From Gnetum montanum (lineage: Eukaryota > Streptophyta > Gnetopsida > Gnetales > Gnetaceae), in the NCBI GenBank assembly GCA_015680685.1, contig MNCI01000003.1, positions 420,206-484,205 on the forward strand: a stretch of 64,000 bases of DNA. The letters are read 5' to 3'. Positions 1 to 10,570 of the stretch are shown piece after piece (position 1 is the stretch's first letter; each line of letters starts with the position of its first letter). Both the position numbers and the translations under genes were made by a program. The notes under the pieces are model-generated. The model made no database searches. It worked only from the letters and a program-made list of their open reading frames with translations, and was not told the DNA's origin.

Positions 1-242
1 AGATTAGAGAAAAGAAAAGAAATCTATACATTTGAATCTCAAAAAATAATCTACATGAAAACAAAAAACATAGCTTATCATATCTTTCAGGTGAGAGAAT
101 TGCACAAATCCTAAGCAAATATATAGTCTATTTTATGATTATTTATAGTGTGATTGAACTACAACATGATTGTAGGGGATATCATTCAAAAATTAGGAGT
201 AGCCTATAGCTATTAGTCAATTAATCAAACAAATAATCTATA
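1..242. other. AT-rich left flank of copy A
   Basis: This is AT-rich sequence with no credible reading frame. It is the left flank of retrotransposon copy A. The sequence on the far side of A (from 10047) resembles the A-rich tract and 3' end of another retroelement, so this flank may be part of the same older host element. Nothing here proves that. Confidence 0.5.
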
Positions 243-247
243 AAGAT
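243..247. repeat. Target site duplication of copy A (AAGAT), left
   Basis: AAGAT directly precedes the left LTR, and the identical AAGAT follows the right LTR at 10042-10046. Five bp is the usual duplication length for Ty3/gypsy integrases. The exact match fixes both element ends. Confidence 0.9.
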
Positions 248-1088
248 TGATAAATGGCAAGGTACCACTATGCCCAACCATAGGAATCACTAAGGTGTTA
301 CATGCAATCTAGTCAAATTCCGTGGGCCTATAGTTAGCTAATGCACTAGCTCTTCTAGGAAGTGAAATGGACATTAAGAACATTTGTTGTCTTTCCAACT
401 ACACTTGTGAGGTCCAAGGGTCTGGTCTAAGTGAAATTAAGGTATAATTTTTCTTACTTTATATTTTATAGATTTGATTAACTACAACAAGAATGAAGAG
501 TAGAGTAATTTAAAATCTAACTTATTTACTACCTATCTAGCCTAACACAAGTAACCATCCCACTTTTTTAAAAACATATAGCACTACTAGGCTACCAAAC
601 GTTAGGTGTTGCTGGGTTACCAAGTACTATATGAATGCTCAAAGTGGTCATGCTTGTGTTCATTAACAACTGGAAATAAATTGCTTAATTCAAATGCATT
701 AAAGTGAAGATCAAGAAAGTAAAATGCATTAAAGAAAATATTAATATATTCGTAGTGTTGTAAGGATTGTCAAAAGAGTTCATTTTATTCTTGTCACACT
801 ACTATGCTCAGGTATACCAGTGCTCAAAAAAAGAATCGTACACACTTAGACTCCTTCTACGACCACTCTAAAAATATTCTAGCTTTGAGGAAAATAAATA
901 GCAAGAGATTTTCTACTCTGACTAAGAATGATCAAAAACTGATTATGAAAACTGGAGCCCAGGTGTAATATTTATAGGCCTAGAGTATATACTCCAATGT
1001 TGCATACGTGATGTTGCATCAAGACCTTGGCATTGCGTACATGACATTGCATACGAGACATTGTAGCAAATGTAAATGTAATTCATCA
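248..1088 (-). repeat. 3' LTR of copy A
   Basis: The LTR is 841 bp and reads TGATGAAT...CA on the minus strand (plus-strand edges TGATAAATGG and ATTCATCA). It pairs with 9226-10041. A minus-strand TATA box (CTATAAATA-like) lies near 968-978. Between it and the LTR 5' edge is a decayed palindrome cluster with repeated GCATACG/GCATCA-type motifs. CpG sites present in copy B are mostly TpG or CpA here. Confidence 0.92.
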
Positions 1089-1102
1089 TACCCCCATGAC
1101 TA
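1089..1102 (-). other. Polypurine tract of copy A
   Basis: On the minus strand GTCATGGGGGTA abuts the TGATGA start of the 3' LTR. This is the standard position and composition of the plus-strand priming tract. The same tract adjoins the 3' LTRs of copies B, C and (with one change) E. Confidence 0.85.
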
Positions 1103-3050
1103 AATGAAAACTTGTTCTCGAGTGTAGAAGGGGAGGAACAAGTTCTTTTCAAAATATTGGATAGGTATGGGATTATTGACTACATACAAACTGACTCAAT
1201 TGAAACAACAAACTCTAAGTATCCCAACTGTATGGAATTATAATTTTTGCAAAATTAGGTGTTCATGATAAGAGAAGTAGACACCCTAGATAACACTAAC
1301 ATCCAACACCTCTTGGTAGCAGAAGAATGAGAGGGAGTGAAAGAAAAGATCCAATAATCATGAACGGTCCTCATTGTGTGGCATTGCTACATCATCCTTG
1401 GTGAAGATAGTCCTACTTCCAGTCCATGCTTCTCATTACAATCACAACAAAATCATGAATTAGTATGTAATGTGCAACACATAGTGGTTAAATGCCTTAT
1501 TTCGTCAGTGGTTACACTTGGCTAAGTTGTGATTATGGTAGATTGGTTTCTTCAATAGTGTTAGAAGGAAGGCCAACAAATAGGGTAAAATAGACAAGCA
1601 GTCCATTAAATTGAAAAATGTTTAACTTAAGGAAATATTTGAAGAGGGTATACGAATTCACAATAATGAAAAGGAAAGTTCACTAAAAACTATTGTGAAG
1701 ATGTACATAATTAGATATCATTAATGGGGTAAACAAAAGGAATTTGATTGTAAAAGTGTCTAAGGGTAATGAACTTAACTAACCAACCAAAAGATATACA
1801 AGTGGATCCTCCTCAAAGAAGGCACAGGTCTTTTATGCCCTTGCATAAATTCAAACCAAAGAGTTCGTGGGATCCATGGATGATTAATGGTTACAGAAGG
1901 ATAAGTACAAAAACCCAAAAGAAACTAGCTAAGAATTTTGACACATCAAACCAAAACATGAAATCGGTAGTGAGGTGAGCTATGGAAAGCATAGATGGAT
2001 AAGAGAGAGTGGAATGGAGTTCTTAATTACAATCACATGAAGTCCCTTATGGATTTTTTGGTTAAATGAATTGATAGAATCCATTCTTAGTCCAGACCAA
2101 AACCAACTATGTTTAGTGACTTTGCATGGACATTCTAAGACCAATCCATCCCCTGAGGCACAAGAGTGCTCCCATAGCACAACCACCATTCCTTATTAGA
2201 GAAGAAGTAGGAAGTGAGGAAGGGCCTTAGTTAGAGGGGACTAGTCCCATAACTAGTGCTTGTAGCTCGTTTATTCTATCTAAGGGATGTGCTTTGAATT
2301 TCCATTATTTTTTTTGAAATGGGAATCACATAATGCAAAGATACATGTATTTATTTTATCCAAGGGATGTGCTTTGAATTCTCATCTCTCTCTCTTTCTC
2401 TCTATCTCTCTCTTTTATGAGAGCCACACCATTCAAGGATGTATTCAACTTCCTTTTATTGATTGGTACAAAATGGTAAGAAATTTATTAAAATACACAT
2501 GTGCCCAAGGAAATAGAAAAGCATAAAGAATACTGAATCCTTTTAAAGCCACACCCTGTTCAAAGTTTTGAATCCTTCCCAATTCTGAAAACTACCAAAG
2601 TCAAATTTATTTAAGTTTTATTAATGGAAAAGGCACTACACTTTTCCAAAATAAGAAAAACCATAGAGTTTGTATATGGGTGGATGTTGTGGACTCATTG
2701 CCTATTGCATGAAAAAAACAACCATGTCCTAATCATCAGTAATGAAATTCAAAGTTAGAAATCAAACACCAACAATCAAATAACAAAAATAATACATACC
2801 ACCATCAAGTAATGCATTACCAATGTACCTAGCACTTATTAACAAAAAGTTAGAAAATCACACCCAATAAAAGAAAATATAAAATAAAGTGTAAAATATT
2901 CAATAAATAGTAAATGTACTAACAATGGTATAAAACAAAAATTAGAAAAGATTAATAACATAAAAAAAAGATGTAAAATAAAGAACATGTAAAACAAAAA
3001 ATGTGTAGAACAAAAGAGTTTGAAAAACAAAGGAGCCACTTTGTATGGTT
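1103..3050 (-). other. 3' spacer of copy A between integrase and 3' LTR
   Basis: About 1.9 kb shows no coding signal, but it aligns in blocks with the same region of copies B, C and E. Shared blocks include a TGGCTAAGTTGTGAT-like stretch near 1518 and a run rich in GTAAAACAAAAA-like units at about 2870-3030. Copy E carries its extra env-position ORF at the point corresponding to roughly 1300-1440 here. Short frames in the A-rich tract translate to Phe-rich low-complexity peptides and are not genes. Confidence 0.75.
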
Positions 3051-3059
3051 AGCATGAGT

Positions 3060-4360
3060 GGCAATCTCCCCCATGACTAAGTTAAAAGGAGGAGATCTGA
3101 AATATAGAGTGTGGTTGTCCAGTGGATGAGGTTCTTGTCATGTTAGTTGGTGTATGCTCATGCAAAGGTTTAATTTGTTAGATGTTGACTAGCTGTTTCT
3201 TTTTTGGGCTCTCAAGTTTATAGATAATCATGCCCCCTAAAGGAAAAGTTTCATAAATGATGTAAGGTGCTTCCCACAACCTTTGAAACTTAGTTTGTTG
3301 AGGTACGTGTGTGGGGTTCTAGTAGAGAACCTTATCTCCTAGTTGAAATTTAACTCTTTTGATTTTTAGGTCATGACACTTTTTATTATAGGCCTTATGC
3401 AACTTGTTAGATGATAAGGCTACTAATCAATTTTTGTCTAGTAGATTAAGGTTCATTAGTCTTTCTTTTTGGGCTAGACTCAAGTCAAGGTCAAGGTCAC
3501 AAGCCATTGAAAGTGTACAAAGTTCAAATTGAATAGGAAGTGTTGGTAATTTTCTGTACATAAGCTCATAGGGTGAGTAACCTATAGGAAGTTTCCAAGT
3601 TGAGTGGTAGGCCGAAAGGGCATCATTGATTTTTGTGCTCCAGTCCTTTCTATACTTGTTAACAGTTCTTGTTAGTATCTTTGTGATTTTCCTATTGGTA
3701 ACCTCAACTTGATCATTAGCTTGGGGATGGTAAGGTGCTATGAGTTTATGTTTAACCTCAAAGAGTTACATGAGCTTTCAAAAAGTAGTGCCTATAAGGT
3801 AAGTTCCATTGTTAGAAATTAATGCATGTAGCACACCAAACCTATTTATAACATTTTTTTGTACAAAGCAAGCAATAGTAGAGGATGTATAGTCAATGAT
3901 AACCACTATTTCTACCCATTTTGTACAATAGTCAACAATGACTATGATGTACACCTTTCCATTTGACATGAGCATGATGGAACCCATGAAGTCAATGCCC
4001 TAAATGTCAAAGGGTGGTTCCAATGGTTAAATCCATTATTGAGGTTCCTCCATTCGAGTAGTCATTCCATCATCTTGTTGGCATTGGTCACAAGAGCGGA
4101 CATAATGGTGAGCATATTTGAAGAGTGTTGGCTAGTAGTACCCTACCATTAGGATTTTAATGGTCATGCGTCTCCCAACATAGTGTCCTCCATAAAGACC
4201 TTCATGAGCATCTTGGATAATGCATAGTTGATTGGTATCAAGGATACACCAACGAACCAGGCCATTGACACACACCTTGTAGAGGTGTTCATTAATCTTC
4301 ATGAAGTGCTTTACCTACTGAAGAAACTATTGTTTCTTCTAGTAGTCCAACCCTTGTGGC
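3060..4360 (-). pseudogene. Integrase pseudogene of copy A
   Basis: This would insert element cDNA into chromosomes. Read right to left, it shows an N-terminal zinc-binding pattern (HEGLYGGH ... CDQC, plus-strand 4080-4220). The catalytic core follows with GIDFMGS, then VDYCTKWVE, then ISNNGTYL near 3820. The C-terminal part includes FQLGDKVLYY-like and NPTHVPQQTKF motifs near 3290-3350. The Trp expected before GIDFMG is a TAG stop. The second catalytic Asp, expected in an ISDNGT-like motif, is Asn. Several other stops break the frame. Assignment is firm and inactivity is clear. Confidence 0.88.
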
Positions 4361-4365
4361 ATCTC

Positions 4366-4860
4366 CTAAGTTAGAAGATAGGTGAGAATGACATCATACC
4401 ATTGTGGCTCATTGGACATTTGTTTAGTTATAGCCCCAACAAAGAGGAGTTCATCAAGAAATGTATTAGATAATGGGCTTTCCTCATCTTTGTCATCCCA
4501 TTGCAACCAAGACAAGTGATCAACAACCAAATTCTTAGTGCCCTTTCGATGTACAATCATGAGATCAAATTTCTACAAGATCACCAACTATCGTATGACA
4601 TGGGGGCTCACCGTTGGATTGTTCATCATGAAGTGGATGGCACTATGATCTATGTGCACAAATACCTTGTATCCAAGCACATAATGCTTGAAATTTTCAA
4701 GAGAAAATACCACTATCATTAATTCTTTTTCTATGATGGTGTAGTTTAGTTGTGCACCCACAATGCTTCGGCTAGTGTAGTGGATGTAGTATGGCTATTT
4801 CTTATCATCTAACTATGTCAACACTACTTGCAAGGCATAATTTGATGCATCCATCATGAT
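4366..4860 (-). pseudogene. RNase H pseudogene of copy A
   Basis: This domain would degrade the RNA strand during reverse transcription. The C-terminal end reads RKGTKNLVVDHLSWLQWDD, the Ty3/gypsy RNase H end in which DHLSR-like sequence leads into the integrase linker. Upstream, around 4730-4790, a YASRSIVGAQLNYT-like stretch is recognisable on the minus strand. It is continuous with RT to the right and integrase to the left. Stops interrupt it. Confidence 0.82.
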
Positions 4861-6040
4861 ATGAAATGGTTTGGACCAATCAGGTGCTTGTAGGATTGGA
4901 GTTTCTACAAGATTCTCTTTCAATTGCTGGAATGCTTTTTCACATTCTGCAGTCTAGACAAAGAAAGAATCTTTCTTTGTTAACTTGACCAACAATTTTG
5001 TGATCTTAGAGAAATTATCTATGAATCATTGGTAGTAGCCATAATGTCTAAGGAATGATCGAACATCTTTAACTATATTTTGCTGATGGGTTATTTTCTT
5101 AGGCTTCACCTCAATTCTTTCTTGTGATATTTTATGCCCCAATACAATGCCCTTCTAGACCATGAGGTGACTTTTCTACTAATTGAGTCGCAAGTTAGTT
5201 TCAACACATCATTTTAGCACTTGCTCAATGTAGTCTAGGGCTTGCTCAAATGTAGCTCCATAGGTGGAGAAGTTATCCATCTGTTGTTGAAAAATGCTTA
5301 GGACTAGGCATTGGAATGTGACAGGAGCATTGCATAGACCAAATGACATCTGGAAATATGAAAAAGTCCTCCAAGAACTTGTGAATGTTATCTTTGCTTG
5401 TTCTTATAGTGAAATTTGAATTTGGTTATAGCCACTATAACCATCTAAAAAGCTATAGTAGCAATGCCCTGATATTGTGTCGAGCACCTAGTCAAAAAAT
5501 GATAATGGAAAGTGATCCTTGAATGTTATCATATTTAGCAGTCTAAAATTGATGTAGACCTACCACTTGCCATCTTTCTTCGACACAATCACAAGTGGGC
5601 TAACCCACTTGCTATCCACAATGGGACAAATGAATCCTACCTTGAGGAGTTACTCAATTTTCTTCTTGACGATCTGCTTTAGTTTGGGGTTCAAATGCCT
5701 ATGTGGCTATTGTTTTGGCTTTATGGACGAATCGGTGTAGATGCGATGCTGGCATATCCTAGGATCAATCCCTGTGAGTTTAGGATATGACCAGGAAGAA
5801 TTTACTAATAATATTTTAACTACTTTCAACAACATCTTTTTTTTTTTGGAGTAAGTTTTGCATTAATTATATCCATCTTCCCATTTTTTTAAAAATACAT
5901 ATTCCATTCTAGCTGGTAAAATTTTCAGGTCAAGGGGCTCTTGCTTGAATTTGTCAAGAATTTCCAACTCTACCAATGTGTATCTTCATTTGTATTATTA
6001 GAGAGTTGGTGATGAACCTACTCTAGTTCATCCATGCTTA
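4860..6040 (-). pseudogene. Reverse transcriptase pseudogene of copy A
   Basis: This is the polymerase that copies element RNA into cDNA. The active-site motif, FMDDF-like in this lineage, reads QMDNFSTYG near 5245-5280, so one catalytic Asp has become Asn. A Trp codon in the thumb region (near 4955, FVWTKE-like in relatives) is TAG. The segment matches RT of copy C along its length by eye. It lies between protease and RNase H as expected for Ty3/gypsy. No frame is open across it. Confidence 0.85.
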
Positions 6041-6199
6041 TGACATATGCACGTGTCAGGCTCTTAATTGATTCTATGCATAATGTGTTGCTTTTAGAAT
6101 TAGTGGTCAACCATTGGGTGTCCTCTTGTTTTATGGCTACTACGTACAAACACCTTTGAATTTCTACTTCTAGTGCATATTATTTGCATGTAGAAATAG

Positions 6200-6800
6200 A
6201 TGCTTGATTTATAGCCCATAGTTTATGCACACAATTGCACCTGCTATCACTCTATGTGATGCATGGAACTTTGTTCTTCTTGATCTTTCCAAATGTATTT
6301 TCTTTAAATATCTTCAAGGAAAGATCTTTGATGTCCATTCTTGCATCGATGATGCTTAGCCATGCCCTTCCCATGATGATTGAGAAATCCCCTTTGTAGT
6401 TCTCCACTATGATTACCAGGAAATTAGTAGGATAAGACCACCTATAGACAGTGATCACCAGTCTCAATGGAACAGTGATGGACTGGTCTACCAATTCTAA
6501 TCTTATGTTGCTATTCTTTAAAGGAGGTAGGTTCTAAGTAGTGTACATCTCATGAGAAATTAAATTAATGCTAGAACCTAAATCAAGATGGGCATTTCAT
6601 GGTTCATTCCCAATAATTTGCAAATAAATTAGAGGACTTTCAAGATCAGCTAATTTCCTATGAAGGTTTGCTACATGGATCCAATTGAACACATTATGAG
6701 TGAGCATTAAAGTATGGACCCTTGGTAGAGTTTGGTTTAGAGGAGGTTTGAAGGAATTGGATATAGAGGAGTGAGAGGCAGGAGTAGGGTTATCAACCAT
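6200..6800 (-). pseudogene. Aspartic protease pseudogene of copy A
   Basis: The retroviral-type protease would process Gag-Pol. The active-site triplet reads HLDLGSSINLIS near 6570-6605, where copy B has LLDSGSGVNLIS, so the Asp-Ser-Gly triplet is damaged. Downstream, WSYPTNFLVIIVENYKGDFS and IIMGRAWLSIIDARMDI (6252-6430) keep the conserved flap/helix region. The segment upstream (6597-6800) matches the linker in B containing THTVTDWIKVGHLPRKL. Confidence 0.88.
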
Positions 6801-9065
6801 AGGTGTAGGAGAAGGCTTAGGTGGACTACAAGGTTGAAAGAAAGGTCTTTTTTTTTATCACACATTTGACCACTTCGATTGATGATTTAGTTACAAATTA
6901 ACAATGCACGTAGTGTTGCATTGTTGTGATTGGGCTAGTAGTTCATCCTGCATAGGTGGAGTAGGCAGTAGATGTGTAGGTGGAGGAGGAGCATGTGCAA
7001 GGACAAGAGGAGTATAAGGGTAAGAGTTGGTATCCTTTATTTCATGTGGTGAATGAGCTCGATAATAGTTTGAAGGATGGTAGTGAGGTTGGAAATTAGA
7101 GACATGACTGGAGGAGTCACGTGGAGACATGGGTTGTTGAACATAATAACCATAGGTAAGGGTATTGTTTCCTTGGAAGTGTTAGCATCCATGATTGGGG
7201 TTGTTTGTCACTATTGATACTGTTCATACATTTACGATGGAGCTCCACTTGGATAATAAGGTTATTGCTAGTGGAACTGCCTGAGATTACCTTGAGGATA
7301 AGGTAACATTCTAGATGTTTACCTTTGTGTAAGTCATGGATGTAAGGCATACACCCTGGACTCCTATAGATGTGACACAATGGAGCAACATCCCTTAGGA
7401 TGTTCGTATTGATAGATATTACATCCATGATCATCATCTTATTTACTATCTACAACCTCTTCTATTATAGCAATTTTGTCCTTACCTTTGTGATATGCAC
7501 ATTCAACTTCCTTGCACCTCTTGCGCTCACACTTACTACTTGGTTCTTTGGACTCTTTAGTGATTTTAAAAACAGCTTGGAATCTATTATCCATTGAGTC
7601 CCTTAACTAATCAACCTTTGCTGTAAGTTTAGATTGGAATTGTTAGAGTGGCAAGGTTTTCTTATGCACCCCCTCATCAAATATGGACTCATCCTCACTA
7701 TCGTAGAATCAAACCTCCCTCTTATGGATGGAAGGATCATGGTTGTACTCTTCTACCCTTTCTCTTTTTCTTAGTTCTCCCTCCTCTTTAGCTACCTACT
7801 TTATTAATCTTTGTATCTATTGGGCACTTAGTTCTAACAATCACCCTTGGGCATTGACACCAAGGGTTTTCCTCATTTCATTATGAAATCCATCTATAAT
7901 GTGGCAAAGTTGAACCAATTGAGAATAACTATGGCTAGGAAATTTATGCATCAAGACATAGTATCAGTTAATGACAACATCCAAGGGTTTGTGTGTTCCT
8001 TGTTTCTACCCTTGAATTTGCTTCCTTAAGTTGGACACTTTGGAGTATGTTTGATACTTATCATTGAACAACTCAAGCATGGTATTCCATTGTTTGATAG
8101 ATTTTAGCTCTAAGGATTGATACCAGTTTTTTGCTTCCTTGATGAGTGTCCTGGGGAACAACTTCAATTTCTGCCACTTTTTCTCTATGTTTTGCAAGGC
8201 ACATGCATCTTGAAAAGCTTGAAGATGATTTTGGGGATCAAAGCTATATCCTCCTTCAAATCGAGAAATATTGTTCATGTCTAACTATTTGATCTGCTTC
8301 TCTTTCACATGCCTTATTGGAATTTTGGCTACCTCTACGATGTTAAGTATACTTTAGGTAGCAAATAGAGGCTCATCAAGGCCTTGATCATGGTTCCTAT
8401 GATGCCCTCTACTACACTTTCATTCATGGAAATGTGCCTCTCTTGAACATCTACACCCTTGATCTTGTCTATCCTGATGCTCCCTTTGGTTATTTTGGTC
8501 CTGTTGGTCATTTTGTTTATTTTGATCATGTCCATCATGGTCTCACCTTCTACAGTCATGGTCAGAGCCAAAAGAAGAGGAAGATGATGAAGGAAAAGAG
8601 GAAGGAGAGCCAACATCATCATGATGCCTACTTTCACCTCTTTGGCGATCACAACCACAATCATGATCTTGCTTCTTATTTGCTTCTCTATCTTGACTTG
8701 CACCTCTAGATCCTTCTTTGTCATTGGATCCCTTATTACCAAAGTCATGATTGTAAACTATGGAATGCAAGTTCTGGTTTTGACCTCCATGGCATTAGAA
8801 TCTTCCACAATATACTCCCCATGATGGTTATGAAGACCACATTGTGCAAGCATTTGATAGAGCATTACAAGAGTAGCATGATTGGATGGCAACACAATGT
8901 TGTCCTCCATATCATGCCATCATAGTTTTTCATCCTGGTGTAGGATGAAGGTGAAGTTTGGCACATACTCATTAGGATGAGTATATATAATTTGATACTA
9001 TTGAGGCTTTGGTGGATAAACTTTATCAGTCTTGGGTAGAAAAGCACTCTTGTGAGATGAAGACA
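6801..9065 (-). pseudogene. Gag pseudogene of copy A
   Basis: This is the structural capsid protein that packages element RNA. The N-terminal block (about 8860-9065) begins MSSSHKSAFLPK and contains YVPNFTFILHQDEKL, matching the extended N-terminus of copy B. A Ser- and charge-rich linker (8335-8770) follows, then the capsid core ISRFEGGYSFDPQNHLQAF through LRKQIQG (8006-8278). A Pro/Tyr-rich tail (6891-7300) comes last. Stops and frameshifts break it into several pieces. Copy B shows what the uninterrupted frame looks like. Confidence 0.88.
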
Positions 9066-9204
9066 TTTTTAGTTAGCGAATAAAAATCATAGTGTGCTCT
9101 GACAGTTATTGTAGTAATGGTAAAATAGGATATGACCCTAATGTTTGTTGCAACAATTTAAATACATTTCACTGGGTCCTAGATAGTGCATGAAACAACA
9201 AAAA

Positions 9205-9225
9205 AGTTCCTAGCAACAACACCAA
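9205..9225 (-). other. Primer binding site of copy A (tRNA-Asp type, decayed)
   Basis: Directly after the 5' LTR, the minus strand reads TTGGTGTTGTTGCTAGGAAC. The plant tRNA-Asp complement is TGGCGCCGTTGCCGGGGA, and copy B keeps TTGGCGCCGTTGTCGAGG. The differences in A are mainly transitions at former CpGs. Confidence 0.75.
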
Positions 9226-10041
9226 TGATGAGCGATGAGGTACCCCTATGCCCAACCATACGAATCGCTAAGGTGTTACACGCGATCCAGTCGAATTCCA
9301 TGGACCTATAGTTATCTAATGCAAAAGCTCTTCTAGGAAGTGAAATGGGCATTAAGAACATTCGTTGTCTTTCCAAATACACTTGTGAGGTTCAAGGGTA
9401 TGGTTTAAGTGTTAAGGTATATGATTTTTCTTACTTTATATTTTATAGATTTGATCTTCTACAACAAGAATGAAGATGGAGTAATTTAAAATCTAACTTG
9501 TTTACTGCCTATCTAGCCTAACACGAGTAGCCGTCCCACATTCCTAAACACATCTTGAACATATATAGCATTGCTAGGCTACCAAATATTAGGTGTTGCT
9601 AGGTTACCAAGTACTATATGAATGCTCAAAGTGGTCATGCTCATGTTCATTAACAACTGGAAATAAATTGCTTAATTCAAATGCATTAAAGTAAAGAGTA
9701 AGAAAGTAAAATGCATTAAAGAAAATATTAATCTATTCTTAGTCCTGCAAGGATTGTCAAAAGAGTTCATTTTATTCCTGTCACACTGTTGTGCTTAGGT
9801 ACATCAGGGCTTGAATAAAGAACCGTACACACTTAGACTCCTTTTGTAGGCACTCAGAAAATATTCTAACTATGGGAAAAAGAAATGGCAATAGCTTCAC
9901 AACTCTTACTAAGAATGACCAAAACTGATTATGGAAATTGGAGCCCAAGCATAGTATTTATAGGCCTAGAGTATACACTCTGATGTCACGTATGTGATGT
10001 CGTGTACTTGACATCAGAGCAAACATAAATGCGATTCATCA
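9226..10041 (-). repeat. 5' LTR of copy A
   Basis: The LTR is 816 bp. Plus-strand edges are TGATGAGCGATGAGG and GCGATTCATCA. It pairs with 248-1088. A minus-strand TATA box (CCTATAAATA) is at about 9955-9964. On its far side (9975-10020) lies a degenerate palindrome cluster (GATGTCACGTATGTGATGTCG). It retains more CpGs than its partner. Confidence 0.92.
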
Positions 10042-10046
10042 AAGAT

Positions 10047-10570
10047 AAAAAGGTGTAATAAAAAATTTCAAACTAAAAAGAATTATAAAACAAAGAGTTA
10101 AAAAGTACTTATCAATTTCTAAGTCAAGATAGGGCATCTCCCCCATGACTAAACTCATGGGTGAGTGTTCAAAAAATGGACCCTAGATCCCTTGGATCAT
10201 ATGCTCTAGGCTTCTTCGTTAGCATCTTTAGTGACTTAGTTTTTTGGTTATCATCCCATGTAATCTTGATGATAATTGAGTTTTGATCTTCTGGGAACAT
10301 ATATCCCCTTGGACTTGATGGTCTTTCCATTTCAAAAGATACATTTACACTCTCTTGTTTATCTTTAAGTCCTTATTTCCTCTATATGTTGGTGTATGAT
10401 TATGGTTTATGATATCCTTTTGTGAGTTCTTAGTTTGGGTCACTTTCTTAGGATAGGAGTTAATAAGTAATGTAGATGATTTATGCATGTTTTGGAGAGT
10501 TTTAAGTTCTTAGTTTTCAATCACTGGGTGTCTTTTGGTTTAGTTTCCCATTCAAACAAAGTTGCATAAG
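10047..10570 (-). pseudogene. Fragment of an older retroelement hosting copy A
   Basis: The first 90 bp is an A-rich GTAATAAAAAATT-type tract followed by CTCCCCCATGACTAAAC. This resembles the tract and block just 3' of integrase in copies A, B, C and E. Beyond it, minus-strand frames give MYLLKWKDHQVQ and, in another frame, YMFPEDQNSIIIKITW. Together these are faintly like a chromodomain or integrase C-terminus. No intact frame exists. The retroelement origin is likely; the domain name is a guess. Confidence 0.35.

Larger units (their letters stand above)
248..10041 (-). mobile_element. Ty3/gypsy LTR retrotransposon, copy A (TGATGAG family), decayed full-length
   Basis: Two LTRs (248-1088 and 9226-10041) bound the element, and AAGAT flanks it perfectly at 243-247 and 10042-10046, which is a 5-bp target duplication. 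Read on the minus strand the order is 5' LTR, tRNA-Asp-like primer site, gag, protease, RT, RNase H, integrase, long spacer, purine tract and 3' LTR. Integrase after RNase H defines Ty3/gypsy, and the primer type plus the gag style point to the Athila/Tat branch. All coding parts carry stops, and the two LTRs differ at many positions, so the insertion is old and non-functional. It lacks the env-position ORF found in copy E. Confidence 0.93.

Noticed and set aside
2839-3039. Phe-rich frames (also at 19559, 26682 and 61178) as membrane peptides
   Set aside because: They are translations of the A-rich tandem tract; hydrophobicity follows from poly-T codons.
8335-8770. Overlapping frames of 75-137 codons on both strands as separate genes
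   Set aside because: They lie in the low-complexity Ser/charged linker of copy A gag, where stops are rare in several frames.
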